Of a DNA stretch of 5,080 bases, positions 1 to 5,080 are shown in pieces. Both the position numbers and the translations under genes were made by a program. Below the pieces are notes generated by a model. The model did no database searches, was not told the origin of the DNA, and worked only from the letters and a program-made list of their open reading frames with translations. Position 1 is the first letter of the stretch, and the number at the start of each line of letters is the position of its first letter. This DNA is from Trebonia sp. (GTDB lineage: Bacteria > Actinomycetota > Actinomycetes > Streptosporangiales > Streptosporangiaceae): contig JASHPP010000433.1 in the NCBI GenBank assembly GCA_030038035.1, positions 1-5,080 on the forward strand, in the 5' to 3' direction.

Positions 1-528
1 TGGCCGAGCCTGGCCGCCGACAACGGCATCGGCCCGGACGACAGCGCGGTCTCCGCGACGGTCATCCGTTCGGTGCTGCACATCGAGGCCAGGCACACCA
101 CGGACCCCGACCAGCTCGCGGCGGACTTCGCCGACTCGTTCTGCCGCACTGGCGCGCTGGTCCGGGCGCGGGCCAGCGGCTACGTGGTGCTGAACCCCGA
201 ACACGCCCGGCTGCTCGACAAGGCCGGCTGGACCAAGCAGGACCTGCGCCAGGCCATCGCCGGGCACGGCTTCCGTACCTACCGGGACCTCGCCGCCACC
301 GGCAAGGAGGCCATCGCCGCGGGCACCGGCTGGCGGCTTCCCGCCGACCACCCGGACGCGATCCCGCAGACCCCGCCGGACGACCTCGACACGCCCGTGC
401 AGCTGCTCAACTCGATCGAAGCGGTCCAGATCGTGGTGGCCGGCGCGCCGAACGCCGGCGTGTCGTCGGTCGTGGAGACGTTCGGACCCTTCGACCGCCC
501 GCCCGCGATGACAAAGGTGAACGAGTGA
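1..528 (+). CDS. Conserved-looking protein of unknown function, C-terminal 175 residues (5' end outside window)
   Basis: The frame is open from base 1 and ends at TGA 526-528, so the start lies upstream. A GTG at 73 is internal; the 24 codons before it read as normal protein. I do not recognise the family firmly. Two segments look conserved. One is YVVLNPEHARLLDKAGWTKQ in the middle, followed by a charged helix. The other is a hydrophobic strand plus glycine-rich turn near the C-terminus, VQIVVAGAPNAGVSSVVETF. The tail is FGPFDRPPAMTKVNE. I have an unverified impression of similar C-terminal segments in uncharacterised actinobacterial proteins encoded near metabolic oxidoreductases. There is no signal peptide, membrane segment or metal-ligand cluster in the visible part. 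The stop codon overlaps a GTG (GTGA, 525-528) that lies in a sequence repeated exactly at the true start of the next gene. This implies former translational coupling with the FAD oxidoreductase and therefore co-transcription. Coding status is confident; function is unknown. Confidence 0.8.
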   Translation, partial: WPSLAADNGIGPDDSAVSATVIRSVLHIEARHTTDPDQLAADFADSFCRTGALVRARASGYVVLNPEHARLLDKAGWTKQDLRQAIAGHGFRTYRDLAATGKEAIAAGTGWRLPADHPDAIPQTPPDDLDTPVQLLNSIEAVQIVVAGAPNAGVSSVVETFGPFDRPPAMTKVNE

Positions 529-573
529 GCCTTGGTGTATAGGCGAACGGGAAAAGAGGTGAACGAGTGAGCC
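515..573 (+). repeat. 17-bp direct repeat duplicating a gene junction
   Basis: AGGTGAACGAGTGAGCC occurs at 515-531 and again, without mismatch, at 557-573, 42 bp apart. A partial third match (AGGCGAACGG) lies at 541-550. Each full copy carries a Shine-Dalgarno-like AGG and a GTG start candidate. In the first copy the GTG (525-527) overlaps the TGA of the upstream gene, but its reading frame stops after five codons at TAG 540-542. In the second copy the GTG at 567 starts the oxidoreductase. The simplest reading is a local duplication of the stop/start junction, which turned an overlapping pair into genes 38 bp apart. Confidence 0.85.
555..559 (+). promoter_or_regulatory. Ribosome binding site for the FAD oxidoreductase
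   Basis: AGAGG lies seven bases before GTG 567 and supports that start. The next possible start in this frame is well inside the FAD-binding fold, so GTG 567 is the only start that keeps the domain whole. Confidence 0.6.
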
Positions 574-1934
574 CGACGAGCACCATCGCCGAGCCAAGCC
601 GCCGCACGCCGGTATACGGCGAGTTCGACGTCGTCGTGGTCGGCGGCGGGCCGGCCGGGATCATGGCCGCCACGGCGGCCGCGCGGGCCGGCCAGTCCAC
701 GCTGCTGATCGAGCGGTACGGGTTCCTGGGCGGGGCCGGCACGGCCGGCGGGCTTTCCACGTTCTGCGGCCTGCACGCGCGGACCTACGGAGCCGACGTC
801 CGGGTGATCCGCGGCCAGGCGGACGAGCTGCTCGACCGGCTGGCGAAACTGGACGGGCTGAACGCCCCGCACCTGACCATCGCCGACGGCATCGCGGCGC
901 AGGCGTTCGACATCTCCGCCTACAAGATCGCCGCCGACGAGCTGGTGACCGGATCCGGGGCGCGCATCCTGTTCCACGCGATGGCCGTCGGCGCGGTCAT
1001 GACGGACCCGCAGACGATCGGCGCGGTGCTTATCGAGTCCAAGTCCGGCAGGCACGCCGTCCGCGGCCGGTTCTTCATCGACGCCTCAGGCGACGGCGAC
1101 CTCGCCGCCTGGGCGGGGGTGCCGTACGAGAAGTCCCCGCCGATCGACGGGATGATGTACCCGTCGCTGATGTTCCGCATCAACGGCGTGGACGTGGCGA
1201 AGGCGGGCCCGGCGCCGTGGCGCACCGTCGAGCGGCTGATGGACCAGGCCGAGAAGGCGGGCACCCACACGTTCCCGCGCAAGAAGCCGATCGTCCGCCC
1301 GCAGCGCAACCCGCTGGAGTGGCGGGCCAACCTGACCCAGCTGCGCACGCAGGACGGCGGCGCGATCGACGGCACGAACGTCGACGAGCTCACCAGGGGC
1401 GAGCTGACCGGCCGCCAGCAGGCCCTGGACGCGTTCACGTTCATCAGGGACCGCACGCCCGGCTTCGAGGACTCCTACATCGTGGACATCGCGCCGCAGA
1501 TCGGGATCCGCGAGACGCGCAGGATCATCGGCCGCCACCAGCTCACCGAGGATGAGGTGCTGCGCTGCGTCGACTTCTACGACACGATCGGCGTCAACGG
1601 CTGGCCGGTGGAGTCGCACGTGGCCGGCACTGTCGAGTTCCGCTGGCAGAAGCACCCGCGCGGGTTCAACCAGCTGCCGTTCCGCATCATCGTGCCGCCG
1701 CGCACGGAGAACCTCTACGTCATCGGCCGGTGCGCGTCGATGACGCACGGCGCCCAGTCCGCCGCCCGGGTGACAGGGCCGTGCTTCGCGATGGGCGAGG
1801 CCGCCGGCACCGCCGCGGGCATGGCCCTGGATGCGAGCATCCCCGGCGGCGACGTCGACGTCACGCGGCTGCAGGGGCGGCTGGAGAGCCAGGGCGTCTT
1901 CCTCGGCCGCCGCAAACCAGAGCAGGTGCTGTAG
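567..1934 (+). CDS. FAD-dependent oxidoreductase (FAD_oxidored type, Pfam PF12831-like)
   Basis: A 455-residue soluble flavoenzyme, probably cytoplasmic: there is no signal peptide or membrane helix. After an 18-residue leader, a Rossmann beta-alpha-beta FAD site begins: VVVVGGGPAGIMAA with G26, G28 and G31, then the ribose-binding acid E49 at the end of strand two, followed by an FLGGAGTAGG loop (53-62). The FFIDASGDGDLA segment (169-180) is the strand/turn typical of this family. The C-terminal FAD-contacting block lies at about 382-421 and includes NLYVIGRCAS, the ARVTG turn and the FAMGEAAGTAAGMAL helix. Length and block order match FAD_oxidored proteins, which oxidise varied small molecules; the substrate cannot be deduced. 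There is no CxxC disulfide or Fe-S motif, so it is not obviously a thioredoxin reductase or a heterodisulfide reductase subunit. It follows the unknown protein by 38 bp. Its stop TAG is immediately followed by ATG, repeat DNA and a dehydratase remnant, suggesting a shared pathway with that dehydratase. Confidence 0.93.
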   Translation: MSPTSTIAEPSRRTPVYGEFDVVVVGGGPAGIMAATAAARAGQSTLLIERYGFLGGAGTAGGLSTFCGLHARTYGADVRVIRGQADELLDRLAKLDGLNAPHLTIADGIAAQAFDISAYKIAADELVTGSGARILFHAMAVGAVMTDPQTIGAVLIESKSGRHAVRGRFFIDASGDGDLAAWAGVPYEKSPPIDGMMYPSLMFRINGVDVAKAGPAPWRTVERLMDQAEKAGTHTFPRKKPIVRPQRNPLEWRANLTQLRTQDGGAIDGTNVDELTRGELTGRQQALDAFTFIRDRTPGFEDSYIVDIAPQIGIRETRRIIGRHQLTEDEVLRCVDFYDTIGVNGWPVESHVAGTVEFRWQKHPRGFNQLPFRIIVPPRTENLYVIGRCASMTHGAQSAARVTGPCFAMGEAAGTAAGMALDASIPGGDVDVTRLQGRLESQGVFLGRRKPEQVL

Positions 1935-2018
1935 ATGGGATGGGTAGTGCAGGTGCTCTAGATGGGATGGATGGTGCAGGTGAGGCGAATGCTGTTGATG
2001 AGCCAGGTGCTGTAGATG
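1922..2018 (+). repeat. 27-bp-period tandem repeat (about 3.6 copies) built from a stop/start junction
   Basis: Units run 1922-1948, 1949-1975, 1976-2002 and a partial one at 2003-2018. Units one and two differ at only a few positions. Unit three has diverged after its first seven bases. The partial fourth unit again matches CAGGTGCTGTAGATG, which is also found at 1923-1937. This core contains a Shine-Dalgarno-like AGGTG, a TAG stop and an abutting ATG. The first TAG (1932-1934) ends the oxidoreductase; the last ATG (2016-2018) starts the dehydratase remnant. The period is a multiple of three, so all copies stay in one frame. The array looks like slippage expansion of an original TAG|ATG junction, adding 81 bp between the two genes. 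Confidence 0.85.
1935..2015 (+). other. Two minicistrons inside the tandem repeat
   Basis: Directly after the oxidoreductase stop and in the same frame, ATG 1935 opens an 8-codon reading frame (MGWVVQVL) ending at TAG 1959-1961. ATG 1962 opens a 17-codon frame (MGWMVQVRRMLLMSQVL) ending at TAG 2013-2015, and ATG 2016 follows at once. Each peptide ends in QVL, as the oxidoreductase itself does, because each copies its last codons. I see no reason to think the peptides are functional. They are by-products of the repeat, but they could allow stop-and-restart translation along the array. Confidence 0.3.
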
Positions 2019-2224
2019 AAACTGCGCTCCAACTTCACGTCGGGGACCACGCCGTAGGCGATGCGCCGCGCGCAGTGGACCGCGCTCGGCTCACCGACGC
2101 CGACCCGGAGAAACCCAAGATCGCGATCGTCAGCTCCTGCTCGCAGCCGGCCTGCTGCTCCAGCCACCTGGACCAGATCGCGGCACCGCTCAACAAGGCG
2201 ATCAGCGACGCCGGGGGCATCGCG
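2016..2224 (+). pseudogene. Truncated, frameshifted N-terminal remnant of an IlvD/Edd-family dehydratase
   Basis: ATG 2016 begins MKLRSNFTSGTTP and meets TAG at 2055-2057, where the intact paralogue at 4176 has TGG (its W17). After further matching codons (AMRRAQWTALG), one G is missing at about 2088-2089 (CTCGGCTCACC against CTCGGGCTCACC). Beyond it, similarity continues in another frame: LTDADPEKPKIAIV, then a diverged stretch holding the cluster cysteine equivalent (TGC 2156-2158) and SHLDQIAAPL. Similarity stops at 2224, near residue 73 of a family normally about 550-600 residues long, four bases before the stop of the opposite-strand gene. Three independent lesions make it non-functional. 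By eye the first half is roughly nine-tenths identical in bases to the intact copy, and the second half only about seven-tenths. Its ATG abuts the last TAG of the repeat array, so it was probably the third gene of the oxidoreductase operon. Confidence 0.9.
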
Positions 2225-2245
2225 CGGTCAGGCAGCGGTCAGGCC
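2224..2245. repeat. 11-bp tandem duplication at the end of the sulfotransferase-like gene
   Basis: GCGGTCAGGCA (2224-2234) is followed directly by GCGGTCAGGCC (2235-2245), identical except for the last base. On the minus strand it spans the last codons and the TGA (2230-2228) of the sulfotransferase-like gene. It sits exactly where similarity to the dehydratase ends, so it may mark the rearrangement junction. Such a short repeat could also arise by chance slippage. Confidence 0.5.
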
Positions 2246-3853
2246 ATCTTTCTTCACGGTCGCCGACTGGCCGATCAGCTTGCCGGTCGTGTCGTGTGCG
2301 GTCACCGCAAAGTATGGTCCCGTGCCGTCCGCGGCGATCACGGTCTCGAAGCCTGAGCGCGGCTGGGTCGCGACCACGGAGAGCGACGACTCGCGCTTGC
2401 CGGCGAGCACCTGCCAGGTCGCCACCTCGGTCGCGCCGTTCCAGCTCACGTACACCGCCGCGCCACGGGCCTCGTTGGACAAGACGGCGACCGCCGGCCG
2501 GTCCTTGGGCTGGCCGACCCAGTCGTAGGTGAACGCGCGGTACGACTGGTCGCCCATCGGAAACTGCCCGTTCAGCACCAGCGAGCCGTTCGAGTCGAAC
2601 TCGGAGAAGTACGGCTCCGAGCCCCAGCCGACGAATGCCCGGTTGCCGGGCAGCAGCTGCATGCTGCCCTGGTTGTCGGCGAGCAGACGGGCCGGGTTGG
2701 TGTACGCGCGCACGAGCGTCGCGTGCATCTTGTCGGTGTCCAGTTGCAGCAACAGGCCGCGGGACTGCGGCTCCTCGGCCGGCGATGACCCGTTGTCGAA
2801 GAGCGTCAGCAGGTCCGTGCCGTGCGCGCGGACGTGATGCTGCCAGTGGAACATCACGCCGGGACCCAGGGTGAAGTCGGACTTCTTCCCGCCGAGCCGC
2901 CACTTGACCAGGCCGTCGCGACGACCGACCTTGTAGACGGTACACGTGTTGCGGGACGAGACGAGCAGGTCACCGTCCGGCGCCAGGCCGATCGAGTTGA
3001 TGTGAAAGTAGTCGTAGGGACGAGCCGCGGTTCCGGTACCGGAGAGCGTGGCCTGCGACTCCGTAACCGGCACATGGTCGAGGCTGATCCACTCGAAGAC
3101 CACCTCGCCGGTCGCGATGTCGATCTCCTGGACCACGCCGGAAAAGGCCGCGCCGTTGACCTTGCCGCCGACCGCGGACAGGTCCACGTTGTTCCGCTGC
3201 TGGTAGCAGTCGACGAGCGCGGTCCCCTGCGGGGTGAGGTTGAACTCGTGCATGTCCGCCATCAGGCCGTTCCCGGCCTTGACGGTGGCGATCACGGTGT
3301 ACGAGGAGTCGGCGATGTAGCAGTTGCCCTTGGCGTAGACCGGGCCCGTCTCCCCGTGCCACCAGGTGAGCACCTGCTTGCCCTTGTAGGTCTGCACATT
3401 GAAGTCGATGACCGTGCGGGTGACGGGGCTGAACCAGGTGATGTCCCCGTCCCGCCGGGCGATCAGCAGGCCCGCCTGGCCGATCGCCGGGCCCTTATAC
3501 CCCTTGTTCCCCAGGAAGATGTACCCCGGCAGGCCGGGCGGGCTGCCGAGCACGTCAACGGAGAGTATGGGCGGGCGCAGGTCGCTCCTTGACACAAACG
3601 TGTACGCCCCAGCGGTCGCCGCCTGCCCCGTGCCCGTTGTCGCGCCGGACGCGGCGGAGGCGCCGGCCGTGGCGGAGGCACCGGCCGTGGCGGCCGGGTC
3701 CGAGGATCGGGGCCACGAAGCGCCAATGGCGCCGGCCGCCGCAAGCCCGACCACTGCGCCGCCTCCGCCGACAAGCAACTGCCTGCGAGTCCAGGTTCTG
3801 TGTACTCCGGGCTCCTCTCCGGATTGGCTCTTCTCGTCTGGTCTCCACACCAT
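2228..3853 (-). CDS. Tat-exported arylsulfotransferase-like protein (Arylsulfotran_2 / ASST family)
   Basis: A complete 541-residue gene. The N-terminus has a twin-arginine signal: WTRRQLLVGG with R23-R24, then a hydrophobic Ala/Gly segment (about 26-45). An Ala/Thr/Gly-rich linker (about 54-83) leads to the folded domain. Export outside the membrane is therefore likely; with no lipobox, the protein is probably secreted or held by an uncleaved signal. Family-type blocks follow in order: MADMHEFNLTPQGTALV (H202), DYFHINSIGLAPDGDLLVSS (H284), VYKVGRRDGLVKWRLGGKKS, FHWQHHVRA (H336, H339, H340) and LLTLFDNG. These fit the ASST beta-propeller, in which a histidine carries the sulfuryl group in PAPS-independent aryl sulfate transfer. 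Which histidine serves here is not certain, and many Arylsulfotran_2 proteins have no proven activity. ATG 3853 has a good ribosome site. The gene is convergent with the dehydratase remnant and divergent from the intact dehydratase, so it forms its own transcription unit. Confidence 0.88.
   Translation of the reverse strand: MVWRPDEKSQSGEEPGVHRTWTRRQLLVGGGGAVVGLAAAGAIGASWPRSSDPAATAGASATAGASAASGATTGTGQAATAGAYTFVSRSDLRPPILSVDVLGSPPGLPGYIFLGNKGYKGPAIGQAGLLIARRDGDITWFSPVTRTVIDFNVQTYKGKQVLTWWHGETGPVYAKGNCYIADSSYTVIATVKAGNGLMADMHEFNLTPQGTALVDCYQQRNNVDLSAVGGKVNGAAFSGVVQEIDIATGEVVFEWISLDHVPVTESQATLSGTGTAARPYDYFHINSIGLAPDGDLLVSSRNTCTVYKVGRRDGLVKWRLGGKKSDFTLGPGVMFHWQHHVRAHGTDLLTLFDNGSSPAEEPQSRGLLLQLDTDKMHATLVRAYTNPARLLADNQGSMQLLPGNRAFVGWGSEPYFSEFDSNGSLVLNGQFPMGDQSYRAFTYDWVGQPKDRPAVAVLSNEARGAAVYVSWNGATEVATWQVLAGKRESSLSVVATQPRSGFETVIAADGTGPYFAVTAHDTTGKLIGQSATVKKDGLTAA
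3657..3692. repeat. 18-bp tandem repeat coding for the Ala/Gly linker
   Basis: Two 18-bp units (3657-3674 and 3675-3692) differ by one base and encode six-residue repeats (ATAGAS-type) in the linker between Tat signal and propeller of the sulfotransferase-like protein. The frame is kept, so linker length could vary between strains. Low-complexity linkers of this kind are common in secreted actinobacterial proteins. Confidence 0.6.
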
Positions 3854-3858
3854 GCTGG

Positions 3859-3862
3859 TCCT
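3859..3862 (-). promoter_or_regulatory. Ribosome binding site of the sulfotransferase-like gene
   Basis: On the minus strand AGGA stands five bases before ATG 3853, a normal distance. It supports this start over any start further inside, which would cut into the Tat signal. Confidence 0.55.
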
Positions 3863-3918
3863 GTGTCTGCTAGTCCCTGTATCCGCTAAGACCTGGTTAA
3901 GTACGCGGTAATGCGTGG

Positions 3919-3935
3919 AGGCTACAATAGTGCCT
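3919..3935. promoter_or_regulatory. Imperfect inverted repeat overlapping -10-like hexamers
   Basis: AGGCTAC at 3919-3925 and GTGCCT at 3930-3935 can pair over six bases if one T is bulged out, with AATA between them. Inside lies TACAAT (3923-3928, plus strand) and, read on the minus strand, TATTGT (3929-3924). Both resemble a -10 element. If the minus-strand hexamer is used, transcripts of the sulfotransferase-like gene would have a leader of roughly 60-65 bases. No good -35 element accompanies either, so this is a tentative promoter/operator. Confidence 0.25.
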
Positions 3936-4175
3936 GCACAGCGTGGGAATTTTCATAAAACGCTTAGAAGGATCGGATCGGACTCTCAGGGACGCTGGGC
4001 GTCGAGGTGTCCCACGGTCGGCCGCGTCCGGTCCGGTCACGCGCTGCGAAACGTCACCCGCGTCCGTGGTGAGGTCACAACGGCACTGCGGCGGCGGTGT
4101 TCGCTGGGACAACAGCGGAACCGCGCCGGTCCTCCCCTCTTGCCGCAGGCAGCCGACCGTCGCAAGCTCAGTAGT

Positions 4176-5080
4176 GTGCCGGAACGCAAGCTGCGTTCTA
4201 ACTTCACGCCGGGGACCACGCCGTGGGCGATGCGCCGCGCGCAGTGGACCGCGCTCGGGCTCACCGACGCCGACCTGGAAAAGCCCAAGATCGCGATCGT
4301 CAACTCCTCCTCGAGCCTGGCCAGCTGCTTCAGCCACCTCGACGAGATCGTCGCGCCCCTTAAGGCAGCCATCACGCAGGCGGGCGGCGTCGCGTTCGAG
4401 GTCCGCACCGCCGCCCCAAGCGACGCGATCACCAGCGCAGGGGCCGCGGGCCAGTACATCCTGCCCAGCCGCGACCTGATCGCCAGCGACATCGAGGTCG
4501 CCGTCGAGGGCGCGCTGCTCGACGGCATGGTGTGCCTGGCGTCCTGCGACAAGACCACGCCGGGCCAGCTCATGGCGGCCGGGCGGCTGAACATCCCGAC
4601 GATCATCGTCGCCTGCGGCTACCAGCCGTCGGGCGTGTACAAGGGCGAGTCCGTCGACTTCGAGGACATCTTCCGGTTCGCCGGCCACGTGGCCGCCGGC
4701 CGGATGACCACCGAGGAGCTCGGCGAGATGAGCAGCTGCGCGGTCACCGGGCCAGGCGTCTGCGCCGGCATGGGCACCGCGAACTCCATGCACCTGGCGG
4801 CCGAGGCGCTCGGCATGGCGCTGCCAGGCACGACGCCCGTGCTCGCCCGCGGGGGAAAGATGTGGGACGCGGTCGCACGGGCTGGCCGCCGCATCGTCGA
4901 GCTGGTCGCCGAGGATGTCCGCCCCCGCTCACTCCTAACTGACCGGGCTTTCTGCAATGCCGTCACCGCTATCCTGGCGGTCAGCGGATCCGTCAACTGC
5001 CTCAAGCACCTGCAGGCCATCGCCGTCGAGGCGGGCGTGGACGTGGACGTGTACCGGCTGTTCGAAGACCTCGCCCCGAA
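4176..5080 (+). CDS. IlvD/Edd-family [Fe-S] dehydratase, N-terminal 301 residues (3' end outside window)
   Basis: The frame is open from GTG 4176 to the window end. GTG 4176 is preferred because it puts KLRSNFTPGTTPWAMRRAQW at the very N-terminus, as in the ATG-started remnant. The ribosome site is weak; a TTG at 4140 is the main alternative. Members dehydrate 2,3-dihydroxy acids or sugar acids using an iron-sulfur cluster and Mg2+. The three expected cluster cysteines are present: C51 in LASCFSHLDE, C124 in the SCDKTTPGQ motif (with D125 and K126, the probable Mg2+-side residues), and C196 in GPGVCAGMGTANSM. The spacing fits [2Fe-2S] dihydroxy-acid and aldonic-acid dehydratases. The first cysteine is in CFSH rather than the CNxH usual in IlvD, so I favour a paralogue of unknown substrate over biosynthetic IlvD. 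The C-terminal half with the catalytic serine is not visible. About 300 residues of a usual 550-600 are seen. No lesion is found in this part. Confidence 0.92.
   Translation, partial: MPERKLRSNFTPGTTPWAMRRAQWTALGLTDADLEKPKIAIVNSSSSLASCFSHLDEIVAPLKAAITQAGGVAFEVRTAAPSDAITSAGAAGQYILPSRDLIASDIEVAVEGALLDGMVCLASCDKTTPGQLMAAGRLNIPTIIVACGYQPSGVYKGESVDFEDIFRFAGHVAAGRMTTEELGEMSSCAVTGPGVCAGMGTANSMHLAAEALGMALPGTTPVLARGGKMWDAVARAGRRIVELVAEDVRPRSLLTDRAFCNAVTAILAVSGSVNCLKHLQAIAVEAGVDVDVYRLFEDLAP
4191..4394 (+). repeat. Second copy of the dehydratase 5' repeat shared with 2022-2224
   Basis: This 204-bp part of the intact dehydratase aligns in direct orientation with 2022-2224, offset by 2169-2170 bp and with a single one-base gap. 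The longest exact shared run I find is about 33 bases, just after the codon that is TGG here (4224-4226) and TAG in the remnant. Identity falls sharply after about 4295. The pair brackets the sulfotransferase-like gene and could support homologous deletion of about 2.17 kb. Confidence 0.85.

Larger units (their letters stand above)
3854..4175. other. Divergent intergenic region with likely promoters
   Basis: This stretch separates two genes read away from each other, so it should hold a promoter for each. I see no convincing gene in it. It contains the most A/T-rich patch of the window (3947-3968), the imperfect inverted repeat at 3919-3935, and a cluster of GTCAC pentamers at 4036, 4053 and 4074. 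Around these lies TCACC (4054-4058) facing GGTGA (4068-4072), a short inverted repeat that might bind a regulator. No clear -35/-10 pair with proper spacing is visible on either strand, and I find no terminator. Confidence 0.5.

Noticed and set aside
279..1055. A 258-codon minus-strand open frame opposite the first two genes
   Set aside because: It crosses the junction and is rich in Arg/Ala/Gly/Pro low-complexity sequence with no domain. It is an antisense artefact of high-GC coding DNA on the plus strand.
1932..2057. Read-through of the TAG codons joining oxidoreductase and dehydratase into one fusion protein
   Set aside because: The stops and ATGs abut as in ordinary coupled genes, the downstream copy also has a frameshift, and there is no suppressor or recoding signal.
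1730..2356. A 208-codon plus-strand frame running through the repeat array and remnant
   Set aside because: It starts inside the oxidoreductase in another frame and crosses the repeat and pseudogene. Only its stretch after the frameshift might reflect old dehydratase codons, and the rest is artefact.
2822..3592. A 256-codon plus-strand frame opposite the sulfotransferase-like gene
   Set aside because: It is the mirror of the real minus-strand gene, with Val/Arg/Asp/Gly-biased composition and no domain.
4140..4142. TTG as the start of the intact dehydratase
   Set aside because: It would add 12 residues (LPQAADRRKLSS) before the conserved KLRSNF start, with no ribosome site; the remnant begins directly at MKLRSNF. 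It is not fully excluded.
4172..4177. TAGTGT as a -10 element of a promoter for the dehydratase
   Set aside because: It overlaps the chosen GTG start and the nearest TTGCCG is 26 bases away, too far for a -35 element.
3897..4793. A 298-codon minus-strand open frame opposite the intact dehydratase
   Set aside because: The plus strand encodes a clear IlvD/Edd protein with all three cysteine motifs; the minus-strand product has no recognisable domain.
4176..5080. Assignment as the biosynthetic ilvD gene
   Set aside because: The first cysteine context (CFSH) and the surrounding SSSSLAS sequence differ from the usual IlvD form, and the gene neighbours are not branched-chain amino acid genes.

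Overview
The window is very G+C-rich DNA with strong G/C bias at third codon positions and frequent GTG starts. This fits a high-GC actinomycete, but I cannot name a genus from the sequence. It holds four protein genes, two of them cut by the window edges, plus one clear pseudogene. There are no tRNA, rRNA, CRISPR, integrase or transposase signals.

Layout. Positions 1-528 (+) are the 3' part of a conserved-looking protein of unknown function. Positions 567-1934 (+) encode a complete FAD-dependent oxidoreductase with an N-terminal dinucleotide-binding fold. Positions 1922-2018 are a 27-bp-period tandem repeat made of copies of the stop/start junction that follows the oxidoreductase. Positions 2016-2224 (+) are a decayed N-terminal fragment of an IlvD/Edd-family dehydratase, with a nonsense codon, a one-base deletion and a truncation. 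Positions 2228-3853 (-) encode a Tat-exported arylsulfotransferase-like beta-propeller protein. Positions 3854-4175 are a divergent intergenic region. Positions 4176-5080 (+) are the first 301 codons of an apparently intact IlvD/Edd-family dehydratase that runs off the window. It is a paralogue of the fragment.

How it fits together. The unknown protein, the oxidoreductase and the dehydratase fragment read as one former operon: stop and start codons overlap or abut at both junctions (GTGA, then TAG|ATG). Today both junctions carry local duplications that push the genes apart, and the third gene is dead. The intact dehydratase sits about 2.2 kb further on, behind its own intergenic region. The sulfotransferase-like gene lies in opposite orientation exactly between the fragment and the intact copy. 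I infer that the FAD enzyme and the dehydratase act in one oxidation/dehydration route on an organic acid. The substrate is not visible from the sequence.

Most noteworthy: the junction-derived tandem repeats, which create a string of minicistrons in one frame; the dehydratase pseudogene/paralogue pair, whose divergence is unevenly distributed; and the sulfotransferase-like gene bracketed by that pair.
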